From Mycobacterium barrassiae (lineage in GTDB: Bacteria; Actinomycetota; Actinomycetes; Mycobacteriales; Mycobacteriaceae): a stretch of DNA of 64,000 nucleotides. A model generated the notes under the pieces. That model searched no databases. It was not told where the DNA came from and was given only the letters and a program-made list of their open reading frames with translations. A program made the position numbers and the translations under genes. Shown here piece by piece: positions 1 through 7,854 of the stretch. The stretch lies in assembly GCF_025822765.1 (NCBI RefSeq), contig NZ_JACKUK010000046.1, positions 1 through 64,000 on the forward strand, given 5' to 3'. The first letter of the stretch is position 1. Each line of letters begins with the position of its first letter.

Positions 1-63
1 CACACCCGCGGACTTCAACGCCTCCATGGCATCAGCGCCCGACATCGGCTCGTCAGTAGTCAC
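1..63 (-). CDS. N-terminus of a putative transposase (partial)
   Basis: This frame stays open to the window edge. It starts at GTG (63-61), ten bases after a GGAG ribosome-binding site, and shows about 21 residues (VTTDEPMSGADAMEALKSAG and one more). The position just inside the putative terminal repeat and the leader-like N-terminus fit the start of an IS256/mutator-type transposase. No catalytic DDE residue is visible, so the assignment rests on context. Confidence 0.4.
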   Translation of the reverse strand, partial: MTTDEPMSGADAMEALKSAGV

Positions 64-97
64 ATCCATCGATACTGCTCCATTCATCAGGAGCCAC

Positions 98-123
98 TGC
101 TACACAAACCATCTGACACGCCC
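98..123. repeat. Putative terminal inverted repeat of the insertion sequence
   Basis: On the minus strand the segment reads inward from GGGCGTGTCAGATGG through TTTGTGTAGCAG. The TTGTGTA core is typical of IS256-family ends. It abuts the point where the mce frame loses similarity to the family. Confidence 0.45.
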
Positions 124-202
124 TGACCGCCAAGGCGATGATCGCGCCGATGACGACGATCAACGCCAAACCGGTCAGCGGACGCAGTGCACTGCTCTTC
201 AT
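124..202 (-). pseudogene. mce family gene remnant, first 26 codons only
   Basis: The fragment starts at ATG (202-200), nine bases after the stop of the second yrbE gene, which is the normal position of the first mce gene of an mce operon. It encodes MKSSALRPLTGLALIVVIGA followed by IIALAV: a short positive N-terminus and one membrane segment, as expected for an Mce substrate-binding protein anchored in the membrane. After codon 26 the sequence no longer resembles an Mce protein and enters the insertion-sequence end. The rest of the gene should lie beyond the element, outside the window. As drawn, the protein cannot be functional. Confidence 0.7.
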
Positions 203-211
203 CAACCAGCC

Positions 212-1069
212 CTACCCCGACAGGTTGAAGTTGCCGTTGGAACCGTAGATCGACAGTGACACCAGCAACGTCACCGAAACCACCACGATCAGACTGGTAC
301 GCACCGCGTTACCCACCGCCACACCCACCCCCGACGGGCCACCGGAAGCGAAGTAGCCGAAATAGGTGTGGATCAACAAGATCGTGATCGCCATCAACAC
401 CGCCTGCAAAAACGACCACAACAAATCGATCGGATTCAAAAACGTGTCGAAGTAATGGTCATACAGCCCACCAGACTGGCCGAACAACACCACCGTGGTG
501 AACTGGCTGGCCACGAAACTCAAAATCACCGCGATCGAATACAACGGAGTGATCGCGATCATCCCCGCGATGATGCGCGTGGACACCAGATACTCCACCG
601 GGCGAATCGCCATCGACTCCAGCGCATCAATCTCCTCATTGATGCGCATCGCGCCCAACTGCGCAGTCACCCCCGCACCGAACGTCGCGGCCAAGCCGAT
701 ACCGGCCACCACCGGCGCAGCGATACGCACATTGATAAACGCCGCCAAAAACCCCGTCAACGCCTCGATACCGATATTGCCCAGCGACGAATACCCCTGC
801 ACCGCCAACGTCCCACCGGCAGCCAACGTCAAGAACCCGACGATGACCACCGTGCCGCCGATCATCGCCAACGTGCCCGCCCCCATCGAGATCTCGGCGA
901 TCAACCGCACGATCTCCTTGCGGTAATGCACCGAGGCATGCGGAATCCCACCCAAAGCCTTCAGGTAGAACAGCATGTGGTCGCCAACACGGCTCAACCA
1001 TTGGACGGGAAGCTTGACGCTGCGGGTGGTCGGCGGATGCGTTGTCGCGACGATCGTCGCTGTGCTCAT
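212..1069 (-). CDS. YrbEB, MlaE-type permease of an Mce importer
   Basis: This is an integral membrane subunit of a mycobacterial Mce lipid importer (285 residues, normal length). It has five or six hydrophobic segments and the MlaE-family signature INEEIDALESM in the cytoplasmic loop that meets the ATPase MceG. It pairs with the upstream yrbEA and precedes the mce remnant at 124-202. I chose ATG 1069; a GTG at 1072 precedes it directly. In mycobacteria Mce4 with its YrbE pair imports cholesterol. The substrate of this copy is unknown, and the broken mce gene downstream suggests the importer may be inactive unless the insertion is polymorphic. Confidence 0.85.
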   Translation of the reverse strand: MSTATIVATTHPPTTRSVKLPVQWLSRVGDHMLFYLKALGGIPHASVHYRKEIVRLIAEISMGAGTLAMIGGTVVIVGFLTLAAGGTLAVQGYSSLGNIGIEALTGFLAAFINVRIAAPVVAGIGLAATFGAGVTAQLGAMRINEEIDALESMAIRPVEYLVSTRIIAGMIAITPLYSIAVILSFVASQFTTVVLFGQSGGLYDHYFDTFLNPIDLLWSFLQAVLMAITILLIHTYFGYFASGGPSGVGVAVGNAVRTSLIVVVSVTLLVSLSIYGSNGNFNLSG

Positions 1070-1100
1070 CACAGGCCCCGGCTATCCCGTCGTCATCCGG

Positions 1101-1318
1101 ATACCGATCGCCGTGACGAGCACATTGATCACGAACAACGCCATAAATGCATACACCACGGTCTCGTTGACCGCGTTACCGACCGCCTTGGCCCCACCCC
1201 CGCTGATGAATACCGATCGCCGTGACGAGCACATTGATCACGAACAACGCCATAAATGCATACACCACGGTCTCGTTGACCGCGTTACCGACCGCCTTGG
1301 CCCCACCCCCGCTGATGA
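1101..1318. repeat. Exact 109-bp tandem duplication
   Basis: Bases 1101-1209 and 1210-1318 are identical over 109 bp and directly adjacent. The unit covers the last membrane segment of yrbEA. It is absent from the equivalent part of yrbEB. Perfect identity indicates a recent slippage or recombination event, or an assembly artefact. Confidence 0.95.
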
Positions 1319-2021
1319 CCAACCCGCGATAACACGCCACCAACCCCGCAATCAGGCCGAACAACGCCGCCTTCACACACGAGATGATCACCTCGGGCAC
1401 CCCGGTCAACAACGTGATCCCCGCCGCGAACGCCCCCGGATTCACATCCTGAATGAACACCGAAAACGAATAACCACCCAGAATGCCGATCACCACCACG
1501 AAACTGTTGAGCAACAACGCCACCAACCCCGAGGCCAACATCCGCGGCGTCACCAACCGCTGCACCGGGTTGATCCCCAACACCTCCATCGCGTCGATCT
1601 CCTCACGGATGGTGCGCGACCCCAGATCGGCACAAATCGCCGTCGAGCCCGCACCGGCCACGATCAACACCGTCACGATCGGGCCGATCTGGGTCACCGC
1701 ACCAAAGGCCGCCCCCGCCCCCGACAAATCCGCCGCACCCAACTCGCGCAGAAGAATATTGAGCGTGAAACTCACCAACACCGTGAACGGAATCGCCACC
1801 AACAACGTCGGCGCCAACGCCACCCGCGCAATGAACCAACACTGCTCAACAAACTCACGCCACTGAAACGGCCGCCGAAACACAAACCGCACCGCATCAG
1901 CCGACATCGCAAAAAACCCACCAACAGCCTGCATCGGCCCCGCAAAACTACTCAACTGCGGCAACCCCGGCGACCAACGCTCCGGCCCACTACCCCGCGC
2001 CACGACGATCTCATTCGTCAA
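1176..2021 (-). CDS. YrbEA, MlaE-type permease with altered C-terminus
   Basis: First permease subunit of the Mce importer, with the loop motif REEIDAMEVLGINPVQ and about six membrane segments. It starts at TTG 2021 because a strong GAGGAG lies 8 bases upstream and no ATG fits. A 109-bp tandem duplication at its 3' end (1101-1209, 1210-1318) is not a multiple of three. After AIGI the frame shifts and ends with HQRGWGQGGR, whereas the undamaged frame would read RMTTG and stop at 1084-1082. All membrane segments precede the change, so the protein may still fold. The distance to yrbEB has grown from under 20 to about 105 bases, which may weaken translational coupling. Confidence 0.85.
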   Translation of the reverse strand: MTNEIVVARGSGPERWSPGLPQLSSFAGPMQAVGGFFAMSADAVRFVFRRPFQWREFVEQCWFIARVALAPTLLVAIPFTVLVSFTLNILLRELGAADLSGAGAAFGAVTQIGPIVTVLIVAGAGSTAICADLGSRTIREEIDAMEVLGINPVQRLVTPRMLASGLVALLLNSFVVVIGILGGYSFSVFIQDVNPGAFAAGITLLTGVPEVIISCVKAALFGLIAGLVACYRGLVISGGGAKAVGNAVNETVVYAFMALFVINVLVTAIGIHQRGWGQGGR

Positions 2022-2192
2022 TGGACGGCTCCTCGGAGTGTTTGTTTGGCGGCGGCCAAGCGACAGGCAGATGTATCGACCGGGAGACTCGCATCTATCT
2101 GAGAGCGGACGCGCTGAGCGTCCCGCTTAACGGGAGGTCCGATCAGCGGAACTCACGCCCGAACAAGCGGCGCGCCATGGCACGCTGTACCG
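2022..2192. promoter_or_regulatory. Divergent control region between yrbEA and the hydrolase gene
   Basis: These 171 bp separate the leftward mce operon from the rightward hydrolase. A perfect inverted repeat, TCCCG-CTTAA-CGGGA, lies at 2121-2135 and could be an operator. I could not identify a convincing -10 hexamer for either direction, nor a KstR-type motif. Confidence 0.4.
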
Positions 2193-3059
2193 GTGGCACA
2201 ATCACCCCCAGGACAATTCGAAGCTGACCTCCGCGAGATCAAGACCGACAGGGGCACGCTTCGTTACTACGATGTTGGCGACGGGCCGGCGGTGTTGTTC
2301 CTCCACGGTTCGGGGCCCGGTGTAACGGGTTGGCGGAACTTCCGCGGGGTTCTACCCACCTTCGCCGCGCACTTTCGTTGCCTGATACTGGAGTTCCCCG
2401 GGTTCGGCGTGAGCGACGACTTCGGAGGGCACCCGATGATCGACGCTCAGGGAGCGGTTGCCCCGTTCCTTGATGCAGTGAAGATCGATCGCGTCCGGAT
2501 CGTAGGCAACTCGATGGGCGGTGGCGTCGGCATCAACTTCGCGATCAACAATCCGGACCGCATCGACAAGCTGGTGACGATCGGCGGGATCGGCACAAAT
2601 GTTTTCAGCTCCGGACCAAGTGAGGGCATCCGACTGCTGCAGGAGTTCACGGACGATCCCACCCGGCAGCGGCTGGTCGATTGGCTCAATTCCATGGTCT
2701 ACGACCAGAATCTGGTTACCGAGGAGCTGATCGAGGAGCGGTGGAAGTTGGCCACCGACCCCGAGACGTTGGCATCGGCGCGGCGTATGTACAGCAAGGC
2801 GGCGTTCGCTCAGATGATGGCGGCCATGAAAGCGGCCGATGTCCCGATGCCGTGGGCGCAGATGCACAAAGTGGCGGTTCCGACGCTGTTGACGTGGGGT
2901 CGGGATGACCGCGTCAGCCCACTGGACATGGCGCTGATCCCGATGCGGACAATTCCCAATGCGGAGCTTCACGTGTTTCCCAACTGCGGCCATTGGGCGA
3001 TGATCGAGGCCAAGGCGGCCTTCGAACGCACCGTCCTCGCGTTCTTGGCCGGCTCCTAG
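2193..3059 (+). CDS. HsaD/BphD-like meta-cleavage product hydrolase
   Basis: Alpha/beta hydrolase of the C-C bond hydrolase group (288 residues). Visible motifs are the oxyanion segment LHGSGPGVTGW (38-47), the nucleophile elbow GNSMGGG with Ser107, Asp239 in GRDDRVSP and His267 in NCGHW. This family hydrolyses the ring-opened product of an extradiol dioxygenase; HsaD does so in cholesterol catabolism. An HsaC-like dioxygenase lies at 9.1 kb, which supports that role. GTG 2193 is the only start after an in-frame stop at 2115; no clear ribosome-binding site is seen. It overlaps the convergent SDR by 4 bases. Confidence 0.85.
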   Translation: MAQSPPGQFEADLREIKTDRGTLRYYDVGDGPAVLFLHGSGPGVTGWRNFRGVLPTFAAHFRCLILEFPGFGVSDDFGGHPMIDAQGAVAPFLDAVKIDRVRIVGNSMGGGVGINFAINNPDRIDKLVTIGGIGTNVFSSGPSEGIRLLQEFTDDPTRQRLVDWLNSMVYDQNLVTEELIEERWKLATDPETLASARRMYSKAAFAQMMAAMKAADVPMPWAQMHKVAVPTLLTWGRDDRVSPLDMALIPMRTIPNAELHVFPNCGHWAMIEAKAAFERTVLAFLAGS

Positions 3060-3907
3060 CGGGTCCGCGCGTAGCGCACGAACCGCCAAAGATAGGCGGG
3101 CAGACCTAGGGTCGGTACACGGCTGGGCCAGTCATCGGACCGGAAATAGGCATCGGATCCTCCGTCGACGAAGATGACACTGCCGCAGAGGAATTCGGCG
3201 GCGTCAGACAGCATGAACTGCATCCAGTCGGCGAGCTGGTCCGGGTCGCCGTAGTGGCCGACGGGCAGCGGGAAGGATTCGACCGCCCTGGCCTCTTTCG
3301 GCGTCGCCAACTGCCTCTCCAGAAGCGGCGTCAGAATGGCGCCGGGCGCAACCACGTTGAGTCGGATGCCATTGGCGGACCAGTCGGGGGTGACGGCGAC
3401 TCTGCGCGCCCAACGTGTCACCGCGATCTTGGACGCGGCATACGCCATCGCGGGTGCAGAGCCGCCAAACAGGCGCACCGCGCGCACTGCCCGATCGACG
3501 TCGCCGGCCAGCAGCGCGCGGATCGCGCGCCGCGGTACGGCCGGCGTCGTCGTGGTCGAGTTGCTGCCGACGACCACTACCTTTGCTCCCCCGGCGGCAA
3601 GGGCGGGTCGCCATCCGCAGAGCAGGTCGACGACGCCGAAGTAGTTGACCTGATAGATGGTTCGTGACTGATCCTTGCCCGGACTCGGCCCAACACCGGC
3701 GGCAAGGACCGCGCCGTCGAGGTGTCCGCCCGCCCGCGCCAGCACCTCGGCGCATGCAGTTCGGCGTCCCTGCGGGGTGGACAGGTCGGCGGTCACTTCG
3801 GCGGCGTGCCGATCGACACCGATGACTGTGTGCCCGGCCGCCCGCACTTTCGCAGCAGTGGCGGCGCCCATTCCGGAAGCGGATCCAGTGACCGCAAAGG
3901 TTCCCAC
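3056..3907 (-). CDS. SDR resembling 3-alpha-hydroxysteroid dehydrogenase/carbonyl reductase
   Basis: NAD(P)-dependent short-chain dehydrogenase of 283 residues. The cofactor loop is TGSASGMG (7-14) and the catalytic residues are Ser115, Tyr156 and Lys160 (YAASK). An insertion of about 30 residues lies between Ser and Tyr. The same spacing and insertion occur in Comamonas 3-alpha-hydroxysteroid dehydrogenase (Ser114, Tyr155, Lys159), so oxidation or reduction of a steroid-like 3-hydroxyl is a reasonable inference. It starts at GTG 3907; TATACA seven bases upstream could be a -10 for a leaderless message. Confidence 0.75.
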   Translation of the reverse strand: MGTFAVTGSASGMGAATAAKVRAAGHTVIGVDRHAAEVTADLSTPQGRRTACAEVLARAGGHLDGAVLAAGVGPSPGKDQSRTIYQVNYFGVVDLLCGWRPALAAGGAKVVVVGSNSTTTTPAVPRRAIRALLAGDVDRAVRAVRLFGGSAPAMAYAASKIAVTRWARRVAVTPDWSANGIRLNVVAPGAILTPLLERQLATPKEARAVESFPLPVGHYGDPDQLADWMQFMLSDAAEFLCGSVIFVDGGSDAYFRSDDWPSRVPTLGLPAYLWRFVRYARTR

Positions 3908-4089
3908 GGTGGCCTGTATAAGGGCTGTCTGGGCTTATCTGGAAACAATCGTCCGCCCAGTGGGCACTGTGCGGCTTCCGCACGTTACCTGTTCGAGGAC
4001 TGGCTTCGCCTTCTCGCGACCGGACGATCGTACCCTGGAACAGGCTGGGCCAGAGCTCTTTCCGCGGTGGAAAACGCGACCTGGGTCAC

Positions 4090-4923
4090 CTACCGTTGAG
4101 TGGCACCCGCGTCCACCGGCAAGGTGACCGCGGTGATGTAACGGGCCTCGTCGGAGGCCAGGAACAGACAGGCATTGGCCACATCGACCGGCTCTACCCA
4201 CGGGATGTCGAGCATGTTCATGGTCTTCGCGGCTTCGGCGAACTCGGCCCGCGTCGGTACGCGATCCAGATCCGGGCGAAAAGCCCTCGACACCGCATCG
4301 TTCTGGATCAACGGAGTGTCGACGTTCGTCGGATGTACAGAGTTGACCCGGATGCCGTGCGGGGAAAGCTCATGAGCGAGGCTGCGCATCAGTCCCACCA
4401 CGCCGTGCTTGGCGGCCGTGTAGTGCGCAACGCCGAGCAGTCCGCGCAAGCCGGCGATGGAACTCACGAGAATGACCGATCCGGCACCGCGGGCGATGAG
4501 ATGCGGTGCGACGACCTTACAGGTGTGCCACACACCGGTGAGATTCACGTCCAGCATCGCCTGCCACGCGGCTTCGGAGAGTTCCGCTGTCGATCCGCGC
4601 GATGTGATGCCCGCAGTCGCACAAGCGATGTCGAGGCCGCCGAACGTTGCGACACCTCGGTCTACGGCGTCGCGCAATGCGTCGGTGTCCCGGACGTCGA
4701 CGATGGCCGTGATGACCCGTCCACCTGCTTCGCGGACCAGGCGCGCTGTCTCCTCGAGGTCGTCGGGCGTCGACGACGGCACGACGACGGTCTCGACGGG
4801 CGCGCAGATGTCCAGCGCGATGATGTCGGCACCCTCCTGGGCGAACCGCATCGCCTGTGCCCGTCCGATACCTCTTGCCGCGCCGGTGATCACCGCGGTC
4901 TTACCAGCGAGCCGCTGCGTCAT
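4090..4923 (-). CDS. Mycofactocin-type short-chain dehydrogenase
   Basis: SDR of 277 residues with TGAARGIGR (13-21), Ser154/155, Tyr168 and Lys172. An insertion after the second beta strand (ALDICAPVETV, then a TPDDLEET segment) is characteristic of the mycofactocin-associated SDR subfamily, whose NAD is buried and recycled by mycofactocin. Known members oxidise terpene alcohols such as carveol and other secondary alcohols. The start overlaps the upstream SDR gene by 4 bases, so the BVMO and both SDRs form one operon. The frame stays open upstream but no homology supports an earlier start. Confidence 0.85.
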   Translation of the reverse strand: MTQRLAGKTAVITGAARGIGRAQAMRFAQEGADIIALDICAPVETVVVPSSTPDDLEETARLVREAGGRVITAIVDVRDTDALRDAVDRGVATFGGLDIACATAGITSRGSTAELSEAAWQAMLDVNLTGVWHTCKVVAPHLIARGAGSVILVSSIAGLRGLLGVAHYTAAKHGVVGLMRSLAHELSPHGIRVNSVHPTNVDTPLIQNDAVSRAFRPDLDRVPTRAEFAEAAKTMNMLDIPWVEPVDVANACLFLASDEARYITAVTLPVDAGATQR

Positions 4924-5723
4924 GTCGTCTTCTGGGTCAGGCCGGCATCGACGACCAGCGCGGTGCCGGTGATGTAACGGGCGTTCTCCGATGCCAGGAA
5001 CACGGCGGCGTTGGCGACGTCCACCGACTCCACCCAAGGTACCGGTAGCAGGTTCCGGGCCGCCAGCACTTGCGCGGCATCGGCCTCGGTGGGGTGCTCG
5101 AGGTCGGGGCACAACCGTTTGTAGGTTGCCTCGTTGCGCACCATGGCCGTTGCGACTGCGCCGGGGTGCACGGTGTTGACTCGGATGCGGCGGGGGCCGA
5201 GTTCGTTGGCCAGCGTGCGCGCGAGACCGACCACCGCGTGCTTGCTCGCCGTGTAATGGGCCGTGTTGGGGGTGCCGCGTAAACCGTTGGTGGAGCTGAT
5301 GATCACCACCGACCCGCCCGATTCTCCGATGTGGGGAAGAGCCGCTTTCACCGTGTGCCAGACGCCAGTGAGGTTGATGGCGATCGTGGCTGACCACGCC
5401 TCTTCGGTGAGTTCCCATGTGGGCGCGCCCGCGGTGTGCACGCCGGCGTTCGCGATGACGACGTCAAGCCTGCCGAGTTCCGAGACCGCGTCATCGACCG
5501 CCGCTCGGATCGCCTCTAGGTCGGTTACGTCGGCGGTGGCGGCGACGCATCGCCGGCCCCGGGCAGTGACACTGCCTGCGGTCTGCCGTAATTCGTCGTC
5601 GGCGTCGGCGACGTCGAGGGCGATCACGTCGGCGCCTTCCTCGGCGAAGCGTTCACAGTGCACCCGGCCGGTGCCACGAGCAGCGCCCGTGACGACGACG
5701 ACCTTGTCGAGCAGACCGGTCAT
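4920..5723 (-). CDS. Second mycofactocin-type short-chain dehydrogenase
   Basis: A relative of its downstream neighbour: TGAARGTGR (12-20), Ser143/144, Tyr157, Lys161 (YTASK), 267 residues, with a shorter insertion after ALDV. The C-terminal halves of the two (PWVESVDVANA, RYIT, VDAG) are very alike, which suggests tandem duplication. It probably oxidises the alcohol partner of the BVMO pathway, for example to the ketone the monooxygenase needs. ATG 5723 overlaps the BVMO stop; a GTG at 5726 is an alternative. Confidence 0.8.
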   Translation of the reverse strand: MTGLLDKVVVVTGAARGTGRVHCERFAEEGADVIALDVADADDELRQTAGSVTARGRRCVAATADVTDLEAIRAAVDDAVSELGRLDVVIANAGVHTAGAPTWELTEEAWSATIAINLTGVWHTVKAALPHIGESGGSVVIISSTNGLRGTPNTAHYTASKHAVVGLARTLANELGPRRIRVNTVHPGAVATAMVRNEATYKRLCPDLEHPTEADAAQVLAARNLLPVPWVESVDVANAAVFLASENARYITGTALVVDAGLTQKTT

Positions 5724-7357
5724 CACGGGGCTTTTAGCAGGTTGAATCCCTTGTACCCGGCCGCGGCGATGTCAGCGCAGATGTCGTTGTAGGCGGCGAA
5801 TCCACCGATGAACAACATGAAACCGCGCGGCTTGCCCGGCACGTTGGCGCCCATGTACCAGGAGTTCGCCTTGGTGAACAGGGTCGCCTCGGCTCGCTGC
5901 GTGAGCTCGGCGTTCCAGTTGTCGACGGCGTCGGTGGTCGCCTCGATGGCGGTGTAGGAGTGCTCGTCAAGATGACGAATGGCGTCGGCCACCCAGTTCA
6001 CGTGTGCCTCGGCGTGCAGGACCATATTCGCCAGGACGGAGGGCGAGCCGGGCCCGGACAGGATGAACATGTTGGGGAAGCCGTCGACGCCTAGGCCCAG
6101 ATAGGTACGGGGCCCGTCTTTCCAGTTGTCGCGCAGGCTTTCACCACCTCGGCCGACGATGTCGATCTTGCCCAAGGCACCCGTCAAGGCGTCGAATCCG
6201 GTGGCCAGCACGATCGCATCGACATCGAAGTGGCTCTCCGTCGTATTGATACCCGCGGCGTCGATCGAGACGATCGGTGTTTTACGAACGCTGACCAACG
6301 TCACGTGCGGGCGATTGAAGGTCTGGAAGTAGTTGGTGTCCGTACAAATCCGTTTGGTGCCAATCGGATGATCGTTGGGGATCAGCAGCTCGGCGACCTC
6401 GGGGTCCTCGATGACGGCGCGCACCTTCTCCTCGTAGAACTTGCGAGCCTCCTCGTTGGCTTCGAGGTTGATCATCTGATCACTGAAGGTCTTCGAGAAC
6501 AGCACACCGCCGAGTTCCCAGCGTTTCTCGAAGGCGGCGCGCCGCTCCTCGGGCGTGACCTCCATGGTCAGTTTCGGGTGCGCGATATGCGGTGAGCCCC
6601 CGCCGCTGCGCCACGACAGTCGACGCCGCTCGCCGTACGTCGCCTTGATCTTCGCCATGTCCTCGGCCGTGAGCGGTTTGTTGCCCGCCGGCACGCTGTA
6701 GTTGGGAGTGCGCTGGAAGACGTAGAGCGCTTCGGCCTGTTCGGCGATGATCGGAATCGACTGGATTCCCGAGGATCCGGTACCGATCACCGCGACACGC
6801 TTGCCGGTGAAGTCGACCTCCTCGTGCGGCCAGTGCGCGGTGTGATAGACAGCGCCGGCGAAGGTGTCCAACCCCGGAAAGTCAGGCGTCAGCGCGGCGG
6901 ACAGCGGGCCGGTGGCCATCACGGTGAACCGGGCCTCGATCACCTCGCCGGCGTCGGTGCGGACGGTCCAGCGCATCGTCTGCTCGTCGAGTACCGCCGA
7001 CGTGACCTTGGTGTTGAAGGTGATGTCGCGTCGAAGATCGAGGCGGTCGGCGACCCAGTTCATGTAGCGCAGGATCTCGGCCTGGCTGGCGTACTTCTCG
7101 CTCCAGTCCCATTCCTGCTGCAGTTCCTCGGAGAAGGAGAAGCAGTAGTCCACGCTCTCCACGTCGCAGCGTGCACCGGGATAACGGTTGTGATACCAGG
7201 TACCGCCGACGTCGGGCGCCGACTCGAACACCCGCACCGACAGCCCCTGCGAGCGCAGCTTGTGCAGGGCGTACATGCCGGCGAATCCCGCACCTACGAC
7301 GACGGCATCGACCGTCGACAGCGGTGGATCCGCACGACCATCCGTGTTCGGCTTCAC
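5723..7357 (-). CDS. Baeyer-Villiger flavin monooxygenase
   Basis: Type I Baeyer-Villiger monooxygenase of about 544 residues, which inserts oxygen next to a ketone using FAD and NADPH. It has the FAD motif GAGFAG near the N-terminus, GGTWYHNRYPGARCD, the fingerprint FAGAVYHTAHWP and the NADPH motif GTGSSG. Its length matches cyclohexanone, phenylacetone and steroid monooxygenases. I chose GTG 7357 because TAATGT ends exactly seven bases before it, a leaderless arrangement; an in-frame GTG at 7366 overlaps that hexamer. It heads the operon with the two mycofactocin-type SDRs. Confidence 0.88.
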   Translation of the reverse strand: MKPNTDGRADPPLSTVDAVVVGAGFAGMYALHKLRSQGLSVRVFESAPDVGGTWYHNRYPGARCDVESVDYCFSFSEELQQEWDWSEKYASQAEILRYMNWVADRLDLRRDITFNTKVTSAVLDEQTMRWTVRTDAGEVIEARFTVMATGPLSAALTPDFPGLDTFAGAVYHTAHWPHEEVDFTGKRVAVIGTGSSGIQSIPIIAEQAEALYVFQRTPNYSVPAGNKPLTAEDMAKIKATYGERRRLSWRSGGGSPHIAHPKLTMEVTPEERRAAFEKRWELGGVLFSKTFSDQMINLEANEEARKFYEEKVRAVIEDPEVAELLIPNDHPIGTKRICTDTNYFQTFNRPHVTLVSVRKTPIVSIDAAGINTTESHFDVDAIVLATGFDALTGALGKIDIVGRGGESLRDNWKDGPRTYLGLGVDGFPNMFILSGPGSPSVLANMVLHAEAHVNWVADAIRHLDEHSYTAIEATTDAVDNWNAELTQRAEATLFTKANSWYMGANVPGKPRGFMLFIGGFAAYNDICADIAAAGYKGFNLLKAP

Positions 7358-7399
7358 ACCTGGCACATTAGGCCGCTGCTGGGCGCGGCGGGGCCGATG

Positions 7400-7445
7400 T
7401 CCCGACCACCGGACGGTGCGGCCGAGGTTTCCCGACCATCGGACG
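7400..7445. promoter_or_regulatory. Direct-repeat candidate operator between BVMO and ferredoxin operons
   Basis: TCCCGACCACCGGACG at 7400-7415 and TCCCGACCATCGGACG at 7430-7445 match at 15 of 16 bases. Their starts are exactly 30 bp apart, close to three helical turns, so a protein could bind both on one face. They lie in the 131-bp divergent gap between the leftward BVMO operon and the rightward ferredoxin-HsaA-like operon. Confidence 0.55.
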
Positions 7446-7488
7446 CGGCCGACCTCCGGCGGGCACCGATCCGTTCAACTGTCGACTC

Positions 7489-7758
7489 ATGCCGGAAGTT
7501 GAGATCGATCTGGACGGTCGGGTGCATCGGGTGACCTGTCCGAGCACCCGGACCTTGGTGGACGCCATGCTCGACGCGGGAATCGATGTCCCCCACTCCT
7601 GCCGTGAAGGCCATTGCGGGTCATGCGTCACGACCGTTGTCGAAGGCGATGTCGACATGCCTGAATGCGACCTTCTTGGCGCCGACGAACTGAGCGAGGG
7701 CTTGGTCCTCGGCTGTCAGGCCAAACCGTTGTCTGATCGTGTGCGCATCGAGTACTAA
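7489..7758 (+). CDS. Plant-type 2Fe-2S ferredoxin
   Basis: Stand-alone ferredoxin of 89 residues with cluster ligands Cys38, Cys43, Cys46 (CREGHCGSC) and Cys76. It has no flavin or NAD domain, unlike the KshB-type reductases, so it must receive electrons from a separate reductase. It leads the operon with the HsaA-like oxygenase. The most plausible partner in this window that needs a ferredoxin is the KshA-like Rieske oxygenase at 31.1-32.3 kb; that link is inferred. ATG 7489 follows a weak AACTGT hexamer six bases upstream. Confidence 0.85.
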   Translation: MPEVEIDLDGRVHRVTCPSTRTLVDAMLDAGIDVPHSCREGHCGSCVTTVVEGDVDMPECDLLGADELSEGLVLGCQAKPLSDRVRIEY

Positions 7759-7854
7759 CAGTAGGCGAGACATTTCCGCTGACCGGGATTGGCATCACCG
7801 CCTCGGGCTTGACGGTGGACCATCAAAGACAGCCATTGACGTAAGGACCAGACC

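Larger units (their letters stand above)
1..123 (-). mobile_element. End of an IS256-family-like insertion sequence (partial)
   Basis: The mce reading frame is interrupted at 123/124. Beyond the junction, read on the minus strand, about 26 bases start GGGCGTGTCAGATGG and contain TTTGTGTA, which resembles the terminal repeats of IS256-type elements. A short frame with its own start follows. Only this end lies in the window, so the second repeat and an 8-bp target duplication (expected near 124-131) cannot be seen. The family assignment is from memory of such ends and is tentative; the interruption of the gene is seen directly. Confidence 0.5.

Noticed and set aside
368-2102. Forward open frames across the yrbE genes
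   Set aside because: Arg/His/Gln-rich translations antisense to permeases with clear family motifs.
2022-2192. KstR/KstR2 operator near the mce operon
   Set aside because: I looked for the known cholesterol-regulon dyads and found none here or between the kshA- and kstD-like genes.
4924-5418. Long N-terminal extension of the first mycofactocin-type SDR
   Set aside because: The extra frame is an out-of-frame reading of the neighbouring SDR gene.
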